From an uncultured Opitutia bacterium (GTDB lineage: Bacteria; Verrucomicrobiota; Verrucomicrobiia; Opitutales; Opitutaceae), in assembly GCA_903902745.1 (NCBI GenBank), contig CAIUWA010000046.1, positions 62,001 through 126,000 on the forward strand: 64,000 nt of DNA, written 5' to 3'. A program made the translations under genes and the position numbers. Of the stretch, positions 56,597 through 64,000 are shown piece after piece (position 1 is the stretch's first letter; each line of letters opens with the position of its first letter). Under the pieces are notes generated by a model, which saw nothing but the letters and a program-made list of their open reading frames with translations, searched no databases and had not been told where the DNA came from.

Positions 56597-57331
56597 TCAA
56601 TCCCTGACGGGCTCGCACCGGCGACAGACCAGGAGGACCTCGTGGATATTGGTCAAATCCATCAGGCCGTCGGAAAATTTCAGCCGCTTTTGCAGCAGCA
56701 TGCCGAGGGGAAAGAACAGCCAGTTATACCAGCGAACGGCCGCGGAGTGATGCCGGGTGAGTCCCTTGACCGCGTAGTGCAGCAGGCGCGGACTGTTGGA
56801 TTGCATCCCGAAGACGACGCTTTTTTCGACGATCAATCCGTGACTCGCGATCAATGCCTCCAGGGCGGCCGGCTCATAGCGGCGCGCGTGCCCGACGTAG
56901 TCGTCGAATTCCGTCCAGTGGGCGGGATGCAGGGGCACGGAAAAGATGAGGTGGCCGCCCGGCTTGAGCACGCGGGTCAACTCCGCAAAGACGAGGCGGT
57001 CGTTCTCGACGTGCTCGACGACATCGAAGGCGGTCACGAGATCAAAGCGGCCATCGCCAAAGGGGAGTGCGGTGATCTCGCCGGATTGGGCGATGCCGCC
57101 GCGGGCGTTCAGCCGGGTAATGGCCGGGGTGCTGATATCGAGAAAATGAGTACCAGCGATCGGCAGACGCGGGCGCAGCCCGGGACCGATTTCCAAGCGG
57201 GCGGGGGCGTCCGGCAGCAAGGCGGAAATCAAGGGCCAGGTATTGAAGCGCTCGGGCGGCGTAAGGTAGGTCTTTGACCAGAACGCGTCGTAAAAGGCGC
57301 CGTTCTTGGCCACGAGCGCACGTGAACTCAT
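56597..57331 (-). CDS. class I SAM-dependent methyltransferase
   Basis: Protein of 244 residues of the Methyltransf_11 type. It has motif I RLEIGPGLRPRLP (variant), VVEHVENDRLVFAELTRVLK and KPGGHLIFSVP. The C-terminal half (about residues 155-244) includes YNWLFFPLGMLLQKRL, which may associate with the membrane. The substrate is unknown. The start at 57331 (MSSRALVAKNG) is preferred over GTG 57349. Confidence 0.85.
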   Translation of the reverse strand: MSSRALVAKNGAFYDAFWSKTYLTPPERFNTWPLISALLPDAPARLEIGPGLRPRLPIAGTHFLDISTPAITRLNARGGIAQSGEITALPFGDGRFDLVTAFDVVEHVENDRLVFAELTRVLKPGGHLIFSVPLHPAHWTEFDDYVGHARRYEPAALEALIASHGLIVEKSVVFGMQSNSPRLLHYAVKGLTRHHSAAVRWYNWLFFPLGMLLQKRLKFSDGLMDLTNIHEVLLVCRRCEPVRD

Positions 57332-57459
57332 CGAGCCGCAATTATCCACCCGTGGACGATGTCCGCAAAATTGTCCGCGTGCAATGGGGTATTACCCGCA
57401 ATGCCAGCCGATCGTCCCGACAGATTCCTGTGAGGGCCGGCGTGAGGGCGCGGCCGGCC

Positions 57460-57654
57460 TCAGTCCTTCTTCTTCCCGAAGAAGAACGCGAGCCACACGC
57501 CGAAGATGACGATCAGCACCAGCCACCAGAGGTAGCGCAGCTCCCGGGCGGCCAGCTCGGCAAAGGCAAAGGCGCGGGGAAACAGGAGGCAGATCCCGAG
57601 CAGGACCAGCCCGGCGATAACCCAACCCACGTTGCGCAATGTACTCCGGCTCAT
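57460..57654 (-). CDS. tiny membrane protein coupled to SPFH gene
   Basis: Protein of 64 residues with two hydrophobic segments (VGWVIAGLVLLGICLLFP; YLWWLVLIVIFGVWLAFFFG) and a basic C-terminal KKKD. Its ATG overlaps the stop of the SPFH gene (ATGA), which argues that it is real and co-translated. The function is unknown; it may be a membrane partner of the SPFH protein. I do not recognise the family. Confidence 0.7.
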   Translation of the reverse strand: MSRSTLRNVGWVIAGLVLLGICLLFPRAFAFAELAARELRYLWWLVLIVIFGVWLAFFFGKKKD

Positions 57655-58478
57655 CGGCGGGCGGCGGGTGCGGTGGTGGTACCGGCGGGCAGGCCGAGCG
57701 GGAGGAGAATGTTCGCGCCGTTGTTTCCATCGCTGCCGCCGATCACGAGCGGCGCCTTGCCATCCCATTTTTCCACGATCTGGAGCTGGATCAGGCCGGG
57801 ATTGTCACGAATCGCCTCGGCGCGGACGCGGATGGCCTCGGCCTCGCCCTTGGCCTTGATGATCGCCGTGTCGGCCTCGATCTGCGCCTTCTGCTGCGTG
57901 AAGCGGGCCTTGGCGGCCTCTTGCTCCTGCACCATCTTCGACTCGATCGCGGTCTCGAGCTCTTTCGAGAGGGTGATATTTTCCAGGACGATGTCCTCGA
58001 CGATGAGGATGTCGCCGATCTTCTTCTTCGCCTCAATCAACGTCTTGCTCTTGATGTCCTCGCGCTTCTTCACGATCTGCTCGGCGCTTTGCAGGGCGGT
58101 GACTTCCTTGAGGGCTTCCTGGACGCGCGGGGCGATGAGGCTGTCGAAGGGATCGCCGGCGAATGCCTTGTAGATCTGGACCACGGACGACTCGGGAATG
58201 CGGTAAAGGACGCGCAGCGCGAGGTTCACCTGCTGCAGGTCCGAGGAATAGCATTCGGCCGGAACTGCGCGCGTGAGTTGTCGTACCGGGATGGAAACAA
58301 TATGCGTGATGAAGGGCGCCTTGGTGCCGAAGCCCGAGGGCTTGAATTCGTCGCTTACCTTGCCGAGCGTGACCTCGACCCCGCGGAAACCGGGCTCCAC
58401 GACGTAGGTCGATTGCGAGCCGGCAATCACGAGCGCAAGGATGATGATGCCGAAGCCGATGAGTTTAGCGGGGGTCAT
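57651..58478 (-). CDS. SPFH/prohibitin-family membrane protein
   Basis: Protein of 275 residues with an N-terminal membrane anchor (LIGFGIIILALVIAG), an SPFH domain (YVVEPGFRGVEVTLGKVSD; APFITHIVSIPVRQLTRAV) and a long coiled-coil C-terminus (EAAKARFTQQKAQIEADTAI), as in prohibitins. Such proteins form membrane ring scaffolds and can control membrane proteases. It is followed by a 64-residue membrane protein with an ATGA overlap. Confidence 0.9.
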   Translation of the reverse strand: MTPAKLIGFGIIILALVIAGSQSTYVVEPGFRGVEVTLGKVSDEFKPSGFGTKAPFITHIVSIPVRQLTRAVPAECYSSDLQQVNLALRVLYRIPESSVVQIYKAFAGDPFDSLIAPRVQEALKEVTALQSAEQIVKKREDIKSKTLIEAKKKIGDILIVEDIVLENITLSKELETAIESKMVQEQEAAKARFTQQKAQIEADTAIIKAKGEAEAIRVRAEAIRDNPGLIQLQIVEKWDGKAPLVIGGSDGNNGANILLPLGLPAGTTTAPAARR

Positions 58479-58573
58479 GCGTGGGATGACACAGGGAGGT
58501 CCGGCGGGTCGCAAGCCCGGAGGCCTTGGAACTTGGTGAAAGATTTGGAATCCGCCATCCGTTCCATCAGGGT

Positions 58574-59047
58574 ATGAAGGTGAGTTTCACCCAACACCTG
58601 CTGATTGACGGCGCCAACATCCTGCACGCCTGGCCGGAGTTCCGCCCGCTGCTCAAGCGCGACCGCGCGGCGGCCAGGTCGCAGCTCGTGCAACGGGTCA
58701 GCACCATTCACGACAGCGAGCTGGTGAGGGTGACGCTGGTCTTCGACGGGCGGGGAACCGAACTGATCGTCGAGCGCCCGTCGGGTCACGCGACCTTCTC
58801 GGTGCTCTACACGCCGTCCGCCCTCACCGCCGACGACCTGATCGAGCAATTGGTGGCGAAGGCAGCCGATCCGTCGCTCTGCATCGTGGCGACGGGAGAC
58901 CGGGGCGAGCGGGAAACGGTCGAGGCATCCGGCGCGCGGGTGATACCGCCGGAGGAACTGGCGGCGTGGGTGGGGCGGGTCGAGGCGCGGCAGAGTGCGC
59001 GGGTGGGGGAGCTGCGCCTCGCCAACTCCAAAAAATGGAGAAAATGA
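58574..59047 (+). CDS. NYN-domain (YacP/Rae1-like) endoribonuclease candidate
   Basis: PIN-like NYN-domain protein of 157 residues. It has HLLIDGANILHAWPE with the acidic metal-binding residue, VTLVFDGRG, and CIVATGDRGERETVEASGAR. It resembles Bacillus YacP (Rae1), a ribosome-associated endoribonuclease; the activity here is inferred. The stop overlaps the next gene (ATGA at 59044). Confidence 0.85.
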   Translation: MKVSFTQHLLIDGANILHAWPEFRPLLKRDRAAARSQLVQRVSTIHDSELVRVTLVFDGRGTELIVERPSGHATFSVLYTPSALTADDLIEQLVAKAADPSLCIVATGDRGERETVEASGARVIPPEELAAWVGRVEARQSARVGELRLANSKKWRK

Positions 59048-60312
59048 AGGGCGTGGGTGAATCTCTCCCCGTGACGGACGAAGAGGCGTCGGTCGCGGAA
59101 ATCCAGGGACTGTACGGGCCGTTTTCCTTTCCGGAGAAACTCTTCCAGAAAATCTGGTCGCGTGGTGACTTTGACCAAAACCTGGCCGTGCTGAGCGATG
59201 GCCGTCCGCTCCGGGTAAGGCATCCCGGCAAATGGAACCTGCTCGGCGGGCCGGATTTCAAGGGCGCCCGGCTGCAGCTCGGCGACGATGAGGTCACCGG
59301 CGACATCGAGCTGCATCTGCATGCGGAAGACTGGGCGGCGCACCGCCACGCGGGTGATCCGGCCTACGCGGGAGTGGTGCTGCACGTGGTGCTTTTTCCG
59401 CCCCGGCCGGGCTTGGTGACACACGGCGGCAATGGCCGCGTGATTCCGATGCTGGTACTGCTTCCCCTGCTCAACCATGACCTCGAGGAATATGCTGCCG
59501 AGGAGGCGGTTGAGATCCTGGCCAATCGCCCCATGGCCCATGCCTGCGAGGAACTGGGCGGGCTGGGTGAGGTGGAACTCAATACGCTCGTCCGCCGGCA
59601 CGCGGCGCAACGCTGGGGGCGGAAGGTGCATTTTGCGCGGCTGCGGTTGCAACGCCTCGGCTGGACGGCGGCCTGCCACCATGCAGCGCTGGAGATCCTG
59701 GGTTATCGTTTCAATCGGGCGCCGATGCTGCGGGTGGCGGCGCAGTTTCCACTGGAGGCTTGGACGGGAGGCGCGCTGCCCGTGGAGGCAGTGCTGGCGG
59801 CCGGGGCTGGGAGCTGGAGCCTGCAGGGCGTGCGGCCGGCCAACCAGCCTCGCACCCGGCTGCGGCAGTATGCCCTCTGGGCGAAGCTGCGCCACGACTG
59901 GCCGCTCGAATTGGAAGCCATGGCTTCCCGCCTGCCCCAGGGCGGCGGCTCGGTTGAAGCGACCACGGCCGGCTATCGTCGCCTGCAAGGTCTGGTGGCG
60001 TGGCGGCGGCGCCTGGCTCACGAGCTTTGCGCTGACGCCGTGACGGGAACGCGCTTCGATAATCTTGTCTGCGATGGATTTTTGCCCCTGCTGGCCGCCC
60101 GGGCCGTTGGCCAACTGGGCGGGCTTTGGTTTCATTGGTTTGCTGGCGACGTGCCACCGCATCTGATGCGGGCCTTAAGGGAACTCGGTGTGACGGGAGG
60201 GCACCTCCAACCGGCGTGTCACGGCGCCGCGCAGGGCCTGCTGGGGTGGCTGATCGAGCGCGAAAGCCGCGCCGCTCAGCTTCAGCCAACTCCCTTGGGG
60301 CGCGGGGCTTGA
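59044..60312 (+). CDS. DUF2851-family protein
   Basis: Protein of about 422 residues of the uncharacterised DUF2851 type. Recognisable parts are [36 protein letters not shown] and [17 protein letters not shown], with conserved acidic residues and histidines like those of nuclease-type cores, though no function is proven. The start at 59044 overlaps the NYN stop (ATGA) and has GGAG just upstream; an ATG at 59035 also exists. The coupling suggests a shared role with the NYN ribonuclease. Confidence 0.8.
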   Translation: MKGVGESLPVTDEEASVAEIQGLYGPFSFPEKLFQKIWSRGDFDQNLAVLSDGRPLRVRHPGKWNLLGGPDFKGARLQLGDDEVTGDIELHLHAEDWAAHRHAGDPAYAGVVLHVVLFPPRPGLVTHGGNGRVIPMLVLLPLLNHDLEEYAAEEAVEILANRPMAHACEELGGLGEVELNTLVRRHAAQRWGRKVHFARLRLQRLGWTAACHHAALEILGYRFNRAPMLRVAAQFPLEAWTGGALPVEAVLAAGAGSWSLQGVRPANQPRTRLRQYALWAKLRHDWPLELEAMASRLPQGGGSVEATTAGYRRLQGLVAWRRRLAHELCADAVTGTRFDNLVCDGFLPLLAARAVGQLGGLWFHWFAGDVPPHLMRALRELGVTGGHLQPACHGAAQGLLGWLIERESRAAQLQPTPLGRGA

Positions 60313-60338
60313 CAAGATTTGGGGCCGGACGATAGGTT
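60309..60338 (+). promoter_or_regulatory. possible promoter of nusA-infB
   Basis: Perfect TTGACA (60309-60314) with an 18-base spacer to TAGGTT (60333-60338), a weak -10. It overlaps the end of the DUF2851 gene and lies just before the leader hairpins. Confidence 0.45.
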
Positions 60339-60355
60339 CACCAACTCTTAAACAA

Positions 60356-60397
60356 CCACTTTTCAAGAAAGTGGGCCGTGTGGCCCGCTTTTTTTTT
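60356..60397 (+). promoter_or_regulatory. attenuator-like leader of nusA-infB
   Basis: Two overlapping hairpins can form. Terminator: AAGTGGGCC (60369-60377) with GGCCCGCTT (60382-60390), loop GTGT, followed by T to 60397 (nine T in the run from 60389). Alternative: CCACTTTT (60356-60363) with GAAAGTGG (60367-60374). Both need 60369-60374, so they exclude each other. The T-run ends 21 bases before the nusA ATG. This is the layout of a transcription attenuator; the regulator is unknown. Confidence 0.7.
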
Positions 60398-60418
60398 CCC
60401 ATCATCCCAACGTCTTCT

Positions 60419-61654
60419 ATGAGCAGCGAAATTCTATCCGTCCTTGAGTACATGGAGAAGGAGAAGGGCATCGGTCGTGCCGACATGATTGCCACGATCA
60501 GCAATGCGCTGAAGACGGCGGCGCAGAAGGGCGTGAATTCCGGCCAGGAGCTCAAGATCGACATCAACCCCAAGAACGGCCAGCTCCACGCGTGGGCCGT
60601 GCTCAAGGTGGTTGATTCCGTCAGCAATCCCAAGACCGAGATTCATGTGGAGAAGGCCCAGGCGGTGAAACCCGGTGCGGTCATCGGCGAGACGATCGAC
60701 AAGGAAGTCGATCCCTCCACGCTCGGCCGCATTGCGGCCCAGACCGCGCGCCAGGCCGTGATGCAGCGCCTGCGGCAGTTCGAGAAGGACCGCATCTACG
60801 ATGATTTCAAGGATCAGGTCGGCAACATCGTCACGGGCACCGTGCGTCGCCGCGAGCGCAACGATTTGTACGTCGATCTCGGCAAGGCCGAGGCGCTGAT
60901 GCCGGGCAAGGAACAGGTTCCCGGCGAGGAATACCAGCCGGGCGAGCGCATCCGCTGCCTGCTGCTGGCCATCGAGTCGACCCCGCGCGGTCCCGAGCTC
61001 ATTCTCAGCCGCGCCACGCCCAAGTTTGTCCGCCGCCTCTTCGAGCTCGAAGTCACCGAGATTGCGGATGGCACCGTTAAGATCGAGGCGTTTGCCCGTG
61101 AGCCAGGTTACCGCACCAAGATTGCCGTCACCTCGACCGACCCCAAGGTCGACCCGGTTGGCGCCTGCGTCGGCGCGCGCGGCGCGCGCGTGAAGACCAT
61201 CGTGCGCGAGCTTGGTGGCGAAAAGATCGACATCATCAAATACTTTGCCGACCCGCGCGAAATGATCATCGAGGCGCTCAAGCCGGCCTTGCCGCGCGAG
61301 ATCATCATCGACGACAAGACCCACCGCATCCTGCTCAAGGTGGCCACCGACGACCTCGCGATCGCCATCGGCCGCAAGGGGCAGAACGCCCGTCTTACTT
61401 CCCGCCTGATCGGCTGGCGCCTCGACATCGAGGAGTTCAAGGCCCTCGGCGACGATCCGCGCAAGACCGCGATCGATGCGCTCACCAAGGCCTTCACGCT
61501 CGATCCCGCCGTCGCCGCGCGGCTGGTCGACATGGGCATCAACTCGGCCGCCGCCTTTGAGGGCGTCGAGGCAGATGATCTGGTCAGCGGCGCGAACTTC
61601 ACCGCGGAGGAAGCCCAGGCGATCATCGCCCGCGTCACTTCGCAGCAAACCTGA
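60419..61654 (+). CDS. nusA: transcription termination/antitermination protein NusA
   Basis: RNA-polymerase-binding factor of 411 residues that modulates pausing, termination and antitermination. An N-terminal domain ([20 protein letters not shown]) is followed by an S1 domain ([20 protein letters not shown]) and two KH domains ([38 protein letters not shown]), then a short C-terminal helical region. No C-terminal acidic repeats are visible. It lies 31 bases upstream of infB. rimP, often upstream of nusA, is not in the window; a DUF2851 gene takes its place. Confidence 0.97.
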   Translation: MSSEILSVLEYMEKEKGIGRADMIATISNALKTAAQKGVNSGQELKIDINPKNGQLHAWAVLKVVDSVSNPKTEIHVEKAQAVKPGAVIGETIDKEVDPSTLGRIAAQTARQAVMQRLRQFEKDRIYDDFKDQVGNIVTGTVRRRERNDLYVDLGKAEALMPGKEQVPGEEYQPGERIRCLLLAIESTPRGPELILSRATPKFVRRLFELEVTEIADGTVKIEAFAREPGYRTKIAVTSTDPKVDPVGACVGARGARVKTIVRELGGEKIDIIKYFADPREMIIEALKPALPREIIIDDKTHRILLKVATDDLAIAIGRKGQNARLTSRLIGWRLDIEEFKALGDDPRKTAIDALTKAFTLDPAVAARLVDMGINSAAAFEGVEADDLVSGANFTAEEAQAIIARVTSQQT

Positions 61655-61685
61655 GCATCCGCCGCCCTTTCCTTACCGCAGCTGA

Positions 61686-64000
61686 ATGAGCATCCGCATC
61701 CACGAACTCGCGCGCAAGATCGGCATGGACAACAAGGAATTGTTGGCCCTGCTCAAGGAGCGGAAATTTGACGTCAAGAGCGTCTCCAGCACGATCGACA
61801 ACATCTCCGCCGAAGCCTTGTCCCAGGAGTTCGCCGGCAAGTTTCAAGCGGCCAAGCCCGAGGCGGAACCCGCTCCCGCAGTAGTCCCGCCCGCCGCCGT
61901 GCTTGCGCCGGAGACTCCCGCCACCGACCCGCAGAAGTCGCGCAGCCCGGTGGGGATATTCGTCAAGACCGCGCAGGACATCGCCCGCGAAAAAGAAGTT
62001 TCCGCCAAGGCCGCGGCCAAGCCGGCCCCGATGGTTCCGCCTCCGGCACCCCGGCCGGCGCCGCCGCCGCCGCGCGTCATTTCATCGTCCTACTCACCGC
62101 CGCCGACCCCGCCGCCCGTTCGCGTGGCGCCTTCGTCTCCGCCGCCCGTGGTTCGTCCGCCGGCTGCCGCGGGCCCTGCCCCCGTGGTTCCGCCGCCCAT
62201 TTCCCCGCCGCGGGTGACTTCTCCCGTGGCCGCGCCCAAGCCGCCGCCCCTGCCCGGCGCCTCTCCGGTGTTGGCCGTCCTTCCCCCGGTGGCCCCAAGT
62301 GTCAGGGTCACCACCAGCGGCGACGTCAAAATCATCCATCTCAAGCCGCCGATCGTCGTGCGCGATTTCGCCGTGGCGCTGGGCTTGAAGCCCTTCAAGC
62401 TCATCTCCGAGCTGAACCAGCTGGTCGGTTTCGCCTCGATGAATTCCAACATCGACGAGGCCGTGGCGACCAAGGTCGCGGAAAAATACGGCTTCATGCT
62501 GGAGATCAAGCACCGCGCTGATCCGGCCGCGCAGGCGGCGCAGAAGGAAAAGGAAAAGGACAAGAAAAAGCCCGAGGAGGACGAGTCGAAGCTCATGGAG
62601 CCGCGGCCCCCGGTGGTGTGCATCCTCGGCCACGTCGACCACGGCAAGACCTCCCTCCTCGACGCCATCCGCAAGGCCAATGTCGCCGCCGGCGAGGCCG
62701 GTGGCATCACGCAGCACATCGGTGCCTACCAGATCGAGTTCAACGGCCGGAAAATCACCTTTCTCGACACGCCCGGTCACGCCGCTTTCCAGAAGATGCG
62801 CGCCCGCGGCGCCAGCGTCACGGATATCGCCGTCCTCGTGGTCGCGGCGGATGACGGCTTCATGCCGCAGACGGATGAGGCGCTGAAGCATGCGCAGACG
62901 GCGGCGGTCACACTGCTCGTCGCCGTCAACAAAATGGATGTCAAGGGCGCCAACCTCGACCAGGTGAAGGCGCAGATGCAGCAGCGCAACATCGCGCCCG
63001 AGGACTGGGGTGGGGAAACGGTCACCGTGCCGGTCTCCGCCACGAAGGGCACGGGCATCAACGAGCTGCTGGACATGATTCTCCTGCAGGCGGACGTGCT
63101 CGAGTTGAAGGCGAACCCGAAGGCGGAGGCCGCCGGCGTCATCATCGAATCTCAGGTTGATGTCGGTCGCGGCCCGCTGGCCACCGTCATTGTGCAGCGC
63201 GGCACCCTGCGCGTCGGCGACGCCCTGGTGTGCGGCCCGCATTGGGCGAAGGTTCGCGCCATGTTTGATGACCAGGGCAACAATTTGAAGGAAGCGCCGC
63301 CGGCCACGCCCGTGCGTGTCATCGGCTGGTCCGGCACGCCCGAGAGCGGAGCCCAGTTCAAGGCCGTCAAGAACACCCGTGCGGCGGAAAACCTCGCCGA
63401 GGAGGCGCAACAGCTCCTCAAGAAGGCGACCACCACCGCCGACGCCATCCCGAAGGAAGTTTCGGTCGAGCAGCTTTTCGCCAACATTGCGGCCACGCAG
63501 GCGAAGACCCTCAAGGTCATCATCAAGACCGACGTGTTCGGCTCCGCGGAGGCTGTGCGCAACGTGCTCGAGGGGATCAAGAGCGCCAAGGTTTCGCTGG
63601 AGATCGTCTCGGCCGAAGTCGGCCTTGTGACCAAGAACGACGTGCTGATGGCCGGCGCGTCCGGCGCGGTCGTCATCGGTTTCAGCACCAAGCTCGAGAA
63701 TGGTGTCACCCCGCTCGCCAAGCACCACAAGGTGCGCGTCGAGACCTTTGGGATCATCTACGAACTCGGCGACAAGGTGCGGGAGATGATGGCGGACCTG
63801 CTCGATCCCGACCTCAAGGAAACGAAGACCGGCGCGGCTGAGGTGCGTGCGACGTTCCCGCTCGCCAAGGGTTTTGTGGCCGGCTGCCTCGTCACCGAGG
63901 GCAAGATCAACCGCAACGCCTCAGCGCGCCTGCGCCGCGGCAAGGAAATCCTGCACGAGGGCAAGGTCGCCACACTCAAGCGCTTCAAGGACGATGCCAA
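61686..64000 (+). CDS. infB: translation initiation factor IF-2 (partial)
   Basis: The first 771 or so residues of IF-2; the frame runs off the end at base 64000. The N-terminus has an IF2N-type domain ([20 protein letters not shown]), a proline/alanine-rich linker (about residues 60-210) and a second IF2N-like segment ([19 protein letters not shown]). The G domain begins with GHVDHGKT at G315, then DTPGHAAF and NKMD, followed by the EF-Tu-like domain 2. IF-2 positions initiator tRNA on the ribosome using GTP. The start codon is the ATG at 61686. Confidence 0.97.
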   Translation, partial: MSIRIHELARKIGMDNKELLALLKERKFDVKSVSSTIDNISAEALSQEFAGKFQAAKPEAEPAPAVVPPAAVLAPETPATDPQKSRSPVGIFVKTAQDIAREKEVSAKAAAKPAPMVPPPAPRPAPPPPRVISSSYSPPPTPPPVRVAPSSPPPVVRPPAAAGPAPVVPPPISPPRVTSPVAAPKPPPLPGASPVLAVLPPVAPSVRVTTSGDVKIIHLKPPIVVRDFAVALGLKPFKLISELNQLVGFASMNSNIDEAVATKVAEKYGFMLEIKHRADPAAQAAQKEKEKDKKKPEEDESKLMEPRPPVVCILGHVDHGKTSLLDAIRKANVAAGEAGGITQHIGAYQIEFNGRKITFLDTPGHAAFQKMRARGASVTDIAVLVVAADDGFMPQTDEALKHAQTAAVTLLVAVNKMDVKGANLDQVKAQMQQRNIAPEDWGGETVTVPVSATKGTGINELLDMILLQADVLELKANPKAEAAGVIIESQVDVGRGPLATVIVQRGTLRVGDALVCGPHWAKVRAMFDDQGNNLKEAPPATPVRVIGWSGTPESGAQFKAVKNTRAAENLAEEAQQLLKKATTTADAIPKEVSVEQLFANIAATQAKTLKVIIKTDVFGSAEAVRNVLEGIKSAKVSLEIVSAEVGLVTKNDVLMAGASGAVVIGFSTKLENGVTPLAKHHKVRVETFGIIYELGDKVREMMADLLDPDLKETKTGAAEVRATFPLAKGFVAGCLVTEGKINRNASARLRRGKEILHEGKVATLKRFKDDA

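Noticed and set aside
62094-63728. 544-codon open frame antisense to infB
   Set aside because: infB motifs ([20 protein letters not shown]) are on the plus strand; the antisense frame is a shadow.

Overview
The window looks like a core chromosomal segment of a high-GC, Gram-negative bacterium of the Verrucomicrobiota, most likely an Opitutaceae relative. This is inferred from gene content and style: an outer membrane apparatus (TamA/TamB, a TonB-dependent receptor, a PagL-like lipid A deacylase), a Cip1-like secreted protein, an MGH1-like glycosidase, and intergenic spaces filled with short palindromic repeats. No 16S rRNA gene is present to prove it. I see no prophage, insertion sequence, CRISPR array or plasmid gene.

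Layout. 1-6.1 kb: a cytoplasmic GH13 debranching-type enzyme followed by gap, pgk and tpiA, with palindromic repeats in both spaces between the glycolytic genes. 6.1-11 kb: a small unknown protein, a polyprenyl diphosphate synthase, an FmdB-type zinc ribbon, a membrane-anchored protein with an apparent frameshift, and a two-gene version of phosphotransacetylase (catalytic gene first, then a separate P-loop/DRTGG gene). 11-18.1 kb: murJ, a bile-acid-symporter-like transporter, OsmC, an old-yellow-enzyme oxidoreductase, a nitroreductase, a pseudouridine synthase and a quinone-oxidoreductase-like dehydrogenase. 18.2-26.3 kb: a GT-C-like membrane protein, tRNA-Phe, a transglutaminase-like protein, a membrane PAS sensor without a kinase plus a lone receiver protein, a SNF2 helicase, and an ECF sigma/anti-sigma-like pair.

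26.3-37.6 kb: a Gfo/Idh/MocA oxidoreductase, an MGH1-like glycosidase, a small lysozyme-fold protein, a HAD hydrolase, prfA-prmC, a Prc-type protease and a rhomboid that lacks the catalytic serine. 37.7-48.1 kb: a ferredoxin with a strong terminator, a TonB-dependent receptor, an M3 oligopeptidase carrying repeat DNA in frame, and tamB-tamA. 48.3-56.4 kb: a cupin, a Cip1-like secreted protein, an AraC regulator divergent from a second Gfo/Idh/MocA gene, a YugP-type zinc peptidase, tRNA-Ser(UGA), a large ArnT/PMT-like glycosyltransferase and PagL. 56.6-64 kb: a methyltransferase, an SPFH protein coupled to a tiny membrane protein, a NYN-DUF2851 pair, and nusA-infB (infB runs off the end).

The genes are mostly housekeeping: central carbon metabolism, translation termination and initiation, cell-wall and outer-membrane assembly. 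The distinctive signals are regulatory or genomic rather than a new gene cassette: an attenuator-like leader before nusA, at least seven families of short interspersed palindromes (one nested inside another, one inside an essential-looking coding region), a split phosphotransacetylase, and a probable pseudo-rhomboid. I did not find a clear defence, secondary-metabolite or mobile system.
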